NCBI GenBank assembly: GCA_023380755.1
Contig: JAMCSD010000005.1
Location: 1-15,381, forward strand
Reading direction: 5' to 3'
From: Patescibacteria group bacterium
GTDB lineage: Bacteria; Patescibacteria; Microgenomatia; UBA12405
DNA: 15,381 nucleotides
Shown: positions 6,803 to 13,212 of the stretch, piece after piece
How positions within the stretch are numbered: the first letter of the stretch is position 1
Layout: each line of letters begins with the position of its first letter
Made by a program: the position numbers and the translations under genes
The notes under the pieces: model-generated
Seen by the model: the letters and a program-made list of their open reading frames with translations, nothing else
Told to the model about the DNA's origin: nothing
The model's database searches: none

Positions 6803-7357
6803 TTACTTTACGCTAGTTAATATTGCCTGTAATATATCCTCATACCCCGGCTGAGGATTAATATCGTTTTTAGTAAAAAACATTTGCAGGATAATGAGTT
6901 TATTATTTTTATTAAAATAGACAAAATTACCCGCCCGATTAAATTCAAGACTACCAACTTTAAATGGTTCTGATCGTAAATCAGTGCTATCGCCGATAAA
7001 TTGATTAAATGTATATTTATCGTTGTAGCAAATATAAGAAAAAATGGATTTTTTACTGCCATCATCAAAGACTGCCTGTGACAAAGGTACTTGGGGTAGT
7101 GGTAATTTTCTAGTAATTTGCACCCAATTGCTCGGCATACCAAAAGCCACATTACATACATCGTCTTGAAACGCTCTGCCTTTTGCCACACTGACTGGTT
7201 TGGCCGAAGCGGCATCCAACTGCAAATAGGTATTTGCTTGAGGTGAACTACTTTGGTCCTTCTTAGAGGCAAAGACAAGAATAATTATAAAAACCAAGCT
7301 AAAGATGATTCCAACGCCAATTAAGATAAATTTCTGGTCGCTTGTCGTATTCTCCAT
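6803..7357 (-). CDS. Membrane-anchored extracytoplasmic protein, 184 residues
   Basis: A single N-terminal membrane anchor (residues 9-29) with a short cytoplasmic head, then a Ser/Ala-rich linker and an exported domain (about residues 60-184). The domain has two Cys (DVCN and YICYN) that may form a disulfide, and the pattern VAFGMPSNWVQ...ILQAILTSVK. That layout recalls PsbP-like lipid- or surface-associated domains, but I would not assign it. A perfect TATAAT on the minus strand (7369-7374) is 11 nt from the ATG. It is transcribed divergently from the DGR template repeat, so it marks the left border of the retroelement. Confidence 0.7.
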   Translation of the reverse strand: MENTTSDQKFILIGVGIIFSLVFIIILVFASKKDQSSSPQANTYLQLDAASAKPVSVAKGRAFQDDVCNVAFGMPSNWVQITRKLPLPQVPLSQAVFDDGSKKSIFSYICYNDKYTFNQFIGDSTDLRSEPFKVGSLEFNRAGNFVYFNKNNKLIILQMFFTKNDINPQPGYEDILQAILTSVK

Positions 7358-7407
7358 CTTTAATTTTTATTATAGTACGGCTACACTATTATTGGCCTTA
7401 GGCTATA

Positions 7408-7537
7408 CGCCTTTCTACGGGGCGGGAATTGGAACAACGGTAGCAACGCCGGTGCTTTCACACTGAATTTGAACAATAGCCCGAGCAACTCTGGCAACAA
7501 TAACATTGGATTCCGCTGCGTCGCGCCCCTCGAGTAA
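7408..7537 (+). repeat. DGR template repeat (TR)
   Basis: This 130-bp block is an ungapped match to VR (minus strand 10694-10565), with 117 identities and 13 differences. Eleven differences fall on TR adenines (7433, 7437, 7445, 7466, 7475, 7476, 7487, 7496, 7497, 7503, 7505); the other two are T to G (7413 and 7456). In the VR reading frame TR would read RGGNWNNGSNAGAFTLNLNN and then SPSNSGNNNIGFRC, i.e. runs of AAY codons. In these codons adenine mutation reaches many amino acids but no stop. The last 30 bp, GC-rich, are identical in both copies and should act as the initiation-of-mutagenic-homing region. It sits upstream of the RT in the same orientation. Confidence 0.95.
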
Positions 7538-7638
7538 ATACTATCGGCCAGACCTTAAGTAACGGTAACGTTCTTAAGCCGTGCCACAAATAATTACCAG
7601 CCTAAAGCCGGTTGTTTCGACAGAAACACGAAGAAGCC

Positions 7639-7675
7639 ATAACAGGGAAGGTCGACACTTCCCTGTTATCTTTTT
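7639..7675 (+). terminator. Terminator-like hairpin between TR/spacer and RT
   Basis: ATAACAGGGAAG (7639-7650) pairs perfectly with CTTCCCTGTTAT (7658-7669) around a 7-nt loop, followed by C and five T (7671-7675). The RT start codon is 6 nt further on. It could end the template RNA and limit read-through into the RT. Confidence 0.75.
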
Positions 7676-7681
7676 ACGACC

Positions 7682-8728
7682 ATGTATGATGAAATTATTT
7701 GTTTTACTAATCTGTTGCGAGCCTACTACCAGACTCGTCGTTGCAAACGCTTTCATCCCAATTTCCAAAAAATCGAACTTAATTACGAAGATATTTTAGT
7801 CAAACTTCATTGGAAACTAAAAAATCATCTTTATTACCCCAAACCTTATACCAAATTCACCGTCTTTGAACCAAAGAAACGCCAAGTGGCCGCTCCCAAC
7901 TGTTTTGATCGGGTTGTCCATCACGCTATTCTTAACATTATCGAACCGCTCTTTCAAAAACAGTTTATCAGCCATTCCTATGCTTGTCAGAAAAATAAGG
8001 GACCATTTTTACTTCGCTCTGATCTGGCTAAGATATACCAAAATTTATCCCAAAAACATCGCCAATTCTATGCCCTAAAATGCGACATCAAGAGTTATTT
8101 TGCCAACATCAACCATCAAATCCTTTTACAGCTATTACAGCCAACGATTTCCTGCCCAGAGACAATTACCCTTTTGGCAACAATTATCAATTCTTATCAC
8201 GAAACACCGGGAGTGGGCATTCCCATTGGTAATTTAACTAGCCAACTCTTTGCTAACCTTTATTTACACCCCCTTGATATGTTTACGACCAAACATATCG
8301 GCGAAAAGAACTATTTCCGCTATATGGATGACTTTTTAGTTCTATCTCCCGATAAGGAATATCTTCTTCATCTGCGGGCTTTAATGAGAGGCTTTATTAA
8401 CTACTATTTAAAAATCGACTACCATCCCCAGAAAAATAACATTTTTCGGGCGGATTTTGGCGTTGACTTTGCCGGATACTTATTTAAGCCGACTTCTGTC
8501 ACCATGCGCAAACGAACGGTTCGGCGTTTTAAAAAGAGACATAAACGACGGGTCAAATTACTCAAAAAACTGTTAAACCAAAACCAACCTCAACTGGCCA
8601 AAACATTGCAATTAAAATTAGTTGCCTCGAAAAACTCTCTCCGTGGATTCTTAAAAGATACTAATTACCAAGTAACCGAACGCAAGCTTCTCAAAATAAA
8701 CGGGATTGTGATGCCAAAGGAGTTATAA
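7682..8728 (+). CDS. DGR reverse transcriptase
   Basis: A 348-residue protein with the DGR/group-II-like RT order. It has KKRQVAAPNCFDRVVHHA (residues 66-82, motif 1/2 region), the first catalytic aspartate in LKCDIKSYFANINH (D135), the DGR-typical GIPIGNLTSQLFANLYLHPL (179-198) and the active site YMDD (214-217). Next come HPQKNNIFRADFGVDFAGYL (primer grip region) and a basic C-terminal thumb (RRFKKRHKRRVKLLKKL). No endonuclease or maturase domain is present and the length is normal for DGR RTs. It copies TR RNA into adenine-mutated cDNA that replaces VR. The ATG at 7682 directly follows a terminator-like hairpin. The 3' end overlaps the convergent Avd-like gene by 38 bp. Confidence 0.96.
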   Translation: MYDEIICFTNLLRAYYQTRRCKRFHPNFQKIELNYEDILVKLHWKLKNHLYYPKPYTKFTVFEPKKRQVAAPNCFDRVVHHAILNIIEPLFQKQFISHSYACQKNKGPFLLRSDLAKIYQNLSQKHRQFYALKCDIKSYFANINHQILLQLLQPTISCPETITLLATIINSYHETPGVGIPIGNLTSQLFANLYLHPLDMFTTKHIGEKNYFRYMDDFLVLSPDKEYLLHLRALMRGFINYYLKIDYHPQKNNIFRADFGVDFAGYLFKPTSVTMRKRTVRRFKKRHKRRVKLLKKLLNQNQPQLAKTLQLKLVASKNSLRGFLKDTNYQVTERKLLKINGIVMPKEL

Positions 8729-9056
8729 GGGCACTTTTCCAGGCTGATAGTAGTCGGCCAATCTCATTGATAAGCAGCATGAAGTGGGCGTATCTCTTAA
8801 TCGAAAGCAGATTTAAATCTTTGGACAACCGAATGTTGATCCGAAAAATATCCAGCAATACCGAGATCTGTTTCTGTTCTTCCTTTCGGTCGCTTTTGGC
8901 ATTGGCAATAATGGTCAGGCGAAGCATTTCTAAATTCGCTTCCAATAATTTACTCGAGATTAAAAATCTCTGATTTTTGGGAAATTTCATCACGCATTTA
9001 TGAGTATAAAGATATAAATCATACAATTTTTGAAAAACAATCAGCTGATCAATCAT
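8691..9056 (-). CDS. avd: Avd-like four-helix-bundle accessory protein
   Basis: A 121-residue basic helical protein: FQKLYDLYLYTHKCVMKFPK, then FLISSKLLEANLEMLRLTII, a helix RKEEQKQISVLLDIFRINIR, and the last helix KRYAHFMLLINEIGRLLSAW. This is the pattern of the four-helix-bundle (23S rRNA intervening-sequence/Avd) family, whose DGR members form a pentamer that binds RT and template RNA. I chose ATG 9056, because the homology begins at MIDQLIVFQKLY; the upstream in-frame ATG adds 14 atypical residues. TATAGT (minus, 9072-9077) fits this start. Unusually, it lies downstream of the RT on the opposite strand rather than upstream of TR. The Avd role rests on context plus fold. Confidence 0.82.
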   Translation of the reverse strand: MIDQLIVFQKLYDLYLYTHKCVMKFPKNQRFLISSKLLEANLEMLRLTIIANAKSDRKEEQKQISVLLDIFRINIRLSKDLNLLSIKRYAHFMLLINEIGRLLSAWKSALITPLASQSRLF

Positions 9057-9125
9057 GGACAAATACCTAATACTATATACCCAAAAAGATTCTGCCAACG
9101 AAAGAAAATTTTATTCTCCAGGCTG

Positions 9126-9809
9126 TCAAAGAATGGTCGCGTACGATTTAAGATCAAAAAGGATATCTCTTTTTAAAGTCGCTTTGATATGGTCTTTTTG
9201 ACTGTCGCTTAACAGTTCACCTAGTCCGTCTAAAACATTATTTGAGTTAATATTTTTTTCAATAAAATTAATTAAATAGGTAAGATATTCTTTAACCGAC
9301 TTACCGGTACGAATTTTGATTATTTCGCTGTTGATATCAAATTGTTTAACAAACATAAAATGAGCGTCAAAAATATCTCTATTTTGGAGTTTTTTCCTGT
9401 CGGTTATCGCACACAGTTTGTGGGCAAACATACAATCAGGTGCCATGGTGGGGATGGTGATACCATAATAATCTTTATTGACATACTTATCCGGATAATC
9501 CCTTTTGCTAATTTCAATTTTGACTCTTTGGCGGCCTCTCTCGTAACTGCCGATCCATGACCAGGTGAAGTATTTGTTCTTTTGGTCGTTGATAGTAATG
9601 TATTTTGTCAATATGTTGGTGACCGATTTTTCATTAAAGTCTTTCGCCAGTAAATTGAAATCAAGATCAACCGAAAACCTCTCTAGTTGATAAAATAAAT
9701 AAAGACAAGTACCGCCTTTGAAAGCTAATTTACCTTCTAACTCGGTAGTAGTGTAGATATCTCTTAAGATATTTTTCAGGATTTGCTCATGTTTTTGTTG
9801 GTCTAGCAT
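9126..9809 (-). CDS. abiEii: AbiEii-family nucleotidyltransferase toxin
   Basis: 227 residues with the AbiEii/DUF1814 nucleotidyltransferase signature: AFKGGTCLYLFYQLERFSVD then LDF (KGGT at 31-34, metal-binding D48 and D50). Later come the conserved DCMFAHKLCAITDRKKLQNR and a following RDIFDAHFM segment. These toxins transfer nucleotides, and some members block tRNA acceptor ends. It is co-transcribed 9 bp after AbiEi. The order antitoxin then toxin and the lengths are standard for type IV AbiE systems, which act in abortive phage defence and element maintenance. Key residues look intact, so it is probably active. Confidence 0.9.
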   Translation of the reverse strand: MLDQQKHEQILKNILRDIYTTTELEGKLAFKGGTCLYLFYQLERFSVDLDFNLLAKDFNEKSVTNILTKYITINDQKNKYFTWSWIGSYERGRQRVKIEISKRDYPDKYVNKDYYGITIPTMAPDCMFAHKLCAITDRKKLQNRDIFDAHFMFVKQFDINSEIIKIRTGKSVKEYLTYLINFIEKNINSNNVLDGLGELLSDSQKDHIKATLKRDILFDLKSYATIL

Positions 9810-9818
9810 AAGACTATC

Positions 9819-10397
9819 TTAATCAATAAGATCTAGCAATTTGGTAACTTCCTTGGTCAATCTTTTATTGTTATAAATTTCCGCCAACTTGACTAATTTT
9901 TCCTTATCGACACCGTGTAAGTTGTCAAAGGCAAAACCGGGAAAGACATAGAGACAGTCGGTAATGGTTCGTTCTTTGTCGGCAATGATATACCGGCCAT
10001 TATTGACTAATCCCATTTGTTTATAAAAGATAGATTCTTTGATTCGGTGATAGATATAGCTTTGCTTACCAAGAGTATATTTTTTACTTTTCAAAGCCAG
10101 GGCGTAAATAGTTTCGTAGTACTGAAAGGTTAATCCGTACATTTGGCTGGTAGTATAAAGAGAAATGTATGATAATGGCATTAGCTTTTGGGCGATATCC
10201 AGTGGCGTGTAGTCTGTGCCATAAGCATAGATGCCTTTATGGATAGGGGTTAATCGTTTCTCTCTTAGGTAATATTTGACCAGTTCAATTAGTCTCCGTC
10301 TTTCGGGGATTTGCCAGATGGCAGCTAAATCTTGAGTGGTAAAAACTTTTTTACCGGAAATAGCTAGTTTTTCTATTTTGGTTGTTTTGTCTTCCAT
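9819..10397 (-). CDS. abiEi: AbiEi-family antitoxin / transcriptional regulator
   Basis: 192 residues. An N-terminal winged helix (about 16-60: KKVFTTQDLAAIWQIPERRR, then LVKYYLREKRLTPIHKGIYA) is followed by the AbiEi core: PLDIAQKLMPLSYISLYTTS, YHRIKESIF and IADKERTITDCLYVF, the latter matching the usual pattern near the end. In characterised AbiE systems the N-terminal domain binds inverted repeats in its own promoter and represses the operon, while the C-terminal domain counters the toxin. The overlapping palindromes directly upstream fit this. The pair lies between the DGR RT/Avd genes and the DGR target gene. Confidence 0.88.
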   Translation of the reverse strand: MEDKTTKIEKLAISGKKVFTTQDLAAIWQIPERRRLIELVKYYLREKRLTPIHKGIYAYGTDYTPLDIAQKLMPLSYISLYTTSQMYGLTFQYYETIYALALKSKKYTLGKQSYIYHRIKESIFYKQMGLVNNGRYIIADKERTITDCLYVFPGFAFDNLHGVDKEKLVKLAEIYNNKRLTKEVTKLLDLID

Positions 10398-10399
10398 GG

Positions 10400-10447
10400 G
10401 GTAGGATTCCTACCCTATAGGGTACTATAATCACTAAAAGTTGTCAA
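10400..10447 (-). promoter_or_regulatory. abiE promoter with two overlapping palindromes
   Basis: On the minus strand TTGACA (10442-10447) is followed after 17 bp by TACCCT (10419-10424). TATAGT at 10424-10429 is closer to consensus but only 12 bp away. The perfect palindrome TACCCTATAGGGTA (10411-10424) covers the -10 and overlaps a second dyad, GGTAGGATTCCTACC (10400-10414, 7-bp arms), that reaches the start codon. The arrangement fits cooperative autorepression by AbiEi. Confidence 0.7.
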
Positions 10448-10475
10448 TAAGTAGTCCCTTTCCTACCTACTTATT
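10446..10475. repeat. 9-bp inverted repeat upstream of the abiE promoter
   Basis: AATAAGTAG (10446-10454) and CTACTTATT (10467-10475) are perfect complements around a 12-nt centre. It lies next to the -35 box of abiE and within the downstream flank of VR. It could be a weak terminator or a protein site; there is no strong T run. Confidence 0.5.
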
Positions 10476-10486
10476 TCCACGCCGGC

Positions 10487-10501
10487 CAGCGCTTCGCGCT
10501 G
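10487..10501. repeat. GC-rich hairpin downstream of VR
   Basis: CAGCGC, 3-nt loop (TTC, or GAA on the VR coding strand) and GCGCTG form a 6-bp perfect stem 63 bp beyond the VR stop codon. Some DGRs carry a short GC-rich hairpin after the homing site that increases target recognition. Here the distance is larger than in the best-known case, so the role is uncertain. Confidence 0.45.
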
Positions 10502-10564
10502 TACTGAAATTCAAAAACCAAATCCTAGATGAAAAAGATAAAGCCGTTAGATAGCTACGCTACA

Positions 10565-10694
10565 TTACTCGAGGGGCGCGACGCAGCGGAATCCAACGCT
10601 ATTGCCGCCAGAGTAGCTCGGGCTACCGTTCAAATGCAGTGTGAACGCACCGGCGTAGCTACCGCTGTCCCAATTCCCGCCCCGTAGACAGGCG
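10565..10694 (-). repeat. DGR variable repeat (VR)
   Basis: The last 43 codons (with stop) of the LamG/C-type-lectin protein are the mutated copy of TR. Substituted codons compared with TR: N to D768, S769, Y772, H779, G782, Y786, G789 and S791, and I to V792. There is also a silent GCT to GCG at A775, and F to C761 at the extreme 5' end. Both copies end at the same TAA and share an identical 30-bp GC-rich 3' end. VR is inverted relative to TR and about 3 kb away. Confidence 0.95.
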
Positions 10695-12970
10695 AACGGA
10701 CCACCGGGATTACCATTGTAGTGATAAATCCTCCCCACGCCCTGATTAGCATTCCAGGTGGCGTTTGATGGCTGCACCATGTCATAGAGAAGCGATGGCC
10801 CTAAGCCGGTTAAGTAACCAGCCGCCCCATCACTGGTAAACCCGCTCCAGTTCCAGGTATTAGCCGCAAAGGTCGACGTCGGTTGCTGGCCGGTAATCGT
10901 GTTATCGGTCCATTGCCAGACATTGCCGCCCATGTCCCAGATCACTTCACCATTGGATAAATTCAGCGTCCGCCGCTGTGACCCGGCCCCACCGCAGTTA
11001 TTTGACCCATCAGTGGTCGTCCCATAGCAAGGCTGGCTATCATCCCCGGCAATAATGGCACTGTTAGCATCTCCGCCGGCACTCGCTTCATTGGTATTGT
11101 CATTGTGACCGCTGACTAATTTTTTACCACTTTGTCCCGGGCTAAAGCCACAGTTAGTGCCGTTGCTGTCGCACCAATTGCTGCCCATCTTTTCGGCGTT
11201 GCGGACAATCGTCATCCATTCGTTGTTGGTCATCAAATGCCAGCCTAAACCCGAGCAATAGCTTTTCGCGTCATCAGCCGTCCCATTGTCCTGAGCCACA
11301 TAAGCAATGGGAAAACCGGATTTAACTGACACGATCTGCTTATTATTTCCACTATTACAGGCGCAGCCGGAGCCACTGTTTTTGTAGGTACCATAGTAAT
11401 CGCCACCGCTTTCTCCCGAGCAGGCATCAGCATGAGCTGGCTGAATGCCAGTGGTCAAATCCGACGTATTAGCACATTTGGCATCATACTTCATGGCACA
11501 AAAATCCTTGGTGCCATAGAGCGGATCGCCTGGTACCCACACAAAGCCTGTCGGGCAGCTCTTTTGGGCATTCCGGGGCTGAAGCGAATAGTTCTTGCCA
11601 AAGGTGATGGCACCCCCGGCAAAGTCGCTGTAGATTTCAAACAACGTCCGGTTATATGGATAAATCATTACTTGATCCATTTTACCGTTAAAATAGTTCG
11701 GTGTCGTTCCGGCTTTGCCTACCAGCACTGCTCCAGGCGTTACTGTCCACAAGGCTAACGCCGGTTGGGATACCAGTCGGCCATTGACATAAAAGTAAGC
11801 ATTACTACCATCGTAAGACACTGCCACAAAGGTCCAGGTACTGGTTGGAATCCCTGCTCCACTGCTGGTCACCGTCGTTCCCCCCAAACTGCCAAAATTC
11901 AACTCGCCACCGCTGGTCAGTTGAAAAGTATAACCGCCGGTATTGGGTTGGGAGATAATGGCGTAGTTACCCAGCGAGGCGACGTTAATCCACGCCGATA
12001 AGGTTAACGAACCGCCCAGTTGGAATTTGGCCGCATTACCCAAATCCACATACTGGCTGCTGGCGCTGGTAAATTGGAGGGCATAATTTTTCACTCCCGC
12101 CACCCATTGAGAATTACCGCTGAAATTGACCAACGCTGCCTTAACGAAGGGGGCAAAGGTCCCTACTGTCTGTAAACCAGAGCCATCATCAAAATCCAGC
12201 TTGACTGACGGTTTACCCCGTTCTTGGGAATATGCCAAAGATCCATCCACTCTCGCCCCGCTGGTTAACCGGACTTCATCAATAGTTCCACTCAAAAAAT
12301 TGGCATACGACGAAGCGCCTGTTTTGGTCGTGCCTAAATAAAAGTTGGAGGTGGTGTCCGCCAAAGAGTTACCAACACTCGTTGTCGCCCCTTCCCTGAC
12401 TCCGTTGACATAAATATAAATGGTTCCTGTTGAGGCATTATAGTAACCCTGCAGTAAATACCACTGATTGGCAATAATTTGCGTCTGGCCAGTGACGGTT
12501 TTAATGTTACCCGCCGTCCCGTCCGTCGATACTTGAAATTGCGGAAAGGCCCGACTGTCGCTACCATTATTAATCGTTAACCGATAGCTTCGTTGGTCGG
12601 TCGTTTCGTCCCATTTGCTGACAACCGTCTGAAAGGTACCGCTGGTGCCCACCGAAGTTACCTTCACCCATGCCTCGACCGAAAAGCTCCCGGTTTGGGA
12701 AAATTGGCTGCTGTCGGCTGCAGAAGCATAATTACTTACCCCATTGAACTTTAAACCCTGGCCATACTTGCCGATATCAATCGTCGGCAATGACGTCCCG
12801 CTGTCATAAATGGTGGCATTGTTATTGCCGATCTTATCTTTAATGGCAATATTGCCCGCATTCATATCGTTAAAATCGTAGTACACTACCGGTGTATCCC
12901 AAACGGTATATTGCGCCTGCGCCGGTTTTACAGTCAAAAGCCATACTATTAAGGCGAGCAATAAAAACAT
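10565..12970 (-). CDS. DGR target: secreted LamG-LamG-C-type-lectin (FGE-like) variable protein
   Basis: 801 residues. A signal peptide (1-19, cut after PAQA) is followed by LamG/concanavalin-like domain 1 (about 28-245, ending GTIDEVRLTSGARVDGSLAY) and domain 2 (about 255-450, ending GKMDQVMIYPYNRTLFEIYS). A Cys-rich C-type-lectin domain of the formylglycine-generating-enzyme/sulfatase-modifying type follows (about 470-801: CPTGFVWVPG, WHLMTNNEWMTIVRNAE, EVIWDMGGNVWQWTDN, CLRGGNW, VGFRCVAPLE). The variable residues lie in this last domain on the fold's ligand-binding face; C761 and C796 flank them. It is probably a cell-surface or secreted binding protein for glycans, hosts or neighbouring cells. 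There is no cell-wall anchor, so attachment is unknown. TATACT (minus, 12977-12982) makes the ATG a likely leaderless start. Confidence 0.93.
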   Translation of the reverse strand: MFLLLALIVWLLTVKPAQAQYTVWDTPVVYYDFNDMNAGNIAIKDKIGNNNATIYDSGTSLPTIDIGKYGQGLKFNGVSNYASAADSSQFSQTGSFSVEAWVKVTSVGTSGTFQTVVSKWDETTDQRSYRLTINNGSDSRAFPQFQVSTDGTAGNIKTVTGQTQIIANQWYLLQGYYNASTGTIYIYVNGVREGATTSVGNSLADTTSNFYLGTTKTGASSYANFLSGTIDEVRLTSGARVDGSLAYSQERGKPSVKLDFDDGSGLQTVGTFAPFVKAALVNFSGNSQWVAGVKNYALQFTSASSQYVDLGNAAKFQLGGSLTLSAWINVASLGNYAIISQPNTGGYTFQLTSGGELNFGSLGGTTVTSSGAGIPTSTWTFVAVSYDGSNAYFYVNGRLVSQPALALWTVTPGAVLVGKAGTTPNYFNGKMDQVMIYPYNRTLFEIYSDFAGGAITFGKNYSLQPRNAQKSCPTGFVWVPGDPLYGTKDFCAMKYDAKCANTSDLTTGIQPAHADACSGESGGDYYGTYKNSGSGCACNSGNNKQIVSVKSGFPIAYVAQDNGTADDAKSYCSGLGWHLMTNNEWMTIVRNAEKMGSNWCDSNGTNCGFSPGQSGKKLVSGHNDNTNEASAGGDANSAIIAGDDSQPCYGTTTDGSNNCGGAGSQRRTLNLSNGEVIWDMGGNVWQWTDNTITGQQPTSTFAANTWNWSGFTSDGAAGYLTGLGPSLLYDMVQPSNATWNANQGVGRIYHYNGNPGGPFACLRGGNWDSGSYAGAFTLHLNGSPSYSGGNSVGFRCVAPLE

Positions 12971-13212
12971 AATTACAGTATATAACCAAAGGCATCCTAC
13001 CTTAAAGTACTTTTTCTTTCACTAATAAGCTATTTGTTCACTTTCAGTTATATACTATTACGATTGTTAACGATCATAAATCGACGGCTTAGGGGCTCCT
13101 CAGCGAGTCCCTTTTGCGTTTTATAACCAAAGTCATAGGGCAATTCAAAGTAATTTACTTTCACTCTTCGAGTGGTCCCTTCGGGACCGCATTTAAATAA
13201 ATTTGGAAAAAC
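12971..13212. other. Intergenic region rich in inverted repeats
   Basis: No gene is seen in these 242 bp between the variable protein and the Replic_Relax gene. They hold at least four dyads: 13091-13112, 13147-13161 (AAAGTAA, T, TTACTTT), 13162-13174 (CACTC, TTC, GAGTG) and 13174-13188 (GGTCCC, TTC, GGGACC). They also hold an 11-bp direct repeat TATAACCAAAG at 12981-12991 and 13122-13132. The first copy of the direct repeat lies in the presumed promoter of the variable protein. Confidence 0.6.
13091..13121 (+). terminator. Terminator-like hairpin
   Basis: AGGGGCTC (13091-13098) pairs with GAGTCCCT (13105-13112), with one G-T wobble, around CTCAGC. It is followed by TTT GCG TTTT on the plus strand. 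No plus-strand gene ends here, so its purpose is unclear. Confidence 0.45.

Larger units (their letters stand above)
7408..7675 (+). ncRNA. Putative DGR RNA: TR plus structured spacer
   Basis: TR is followed by 144 nt before the RT start, close to the spacer length known to be needed for cDNA priming in the Bordetella phage DGR. The spacer has three hairpins. The first is 7554-7578 (CTTAAG, bulged T, AACG, GNRA-type loop GTAA, CGTT, CTTAAG). The second is 7613-7628 (TGTTTC, loop GACA, GAAACA). The third is a 12-bp terminator-like hairpin at 7639-7669. I see no convincing promoter for the 5' end; TATAGT at 7371-7376 is the best -10 but has no clear -35. The RNA extent is therefore inferred. 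Confidence 0.65.

Noticed and set aside
6817..7278. 153-codon minus-strand frame inside the membrane-anchored gene
   Set aside because: It is in another frame of the 184-residue gene and lacks the clear membrane anchor and promoter placement that the 184-residue frame has.
7408..7537. TR as a gene fragment or decayed pseudogene of the variable protein
   Set aside because: TR has no upstream coding sequence, keeps full match length with no indels, and differs at adenines in AAY codons; this fits a template, not decay.
11432..12341. Plus-strand open frames of 108, 78 and 71 codons
   Set aside because: They are antisense to the LamG region of the 801-residue protein, whose domain structure is clear.
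13051..13121. Small RNA gene from TATACT 13051 to the hairpin at 13091
   Set aside because: No acceptable -35 is present and the only support is one -10-like hexamer and a terminator-like hairpin; this is too weak for a gene call.
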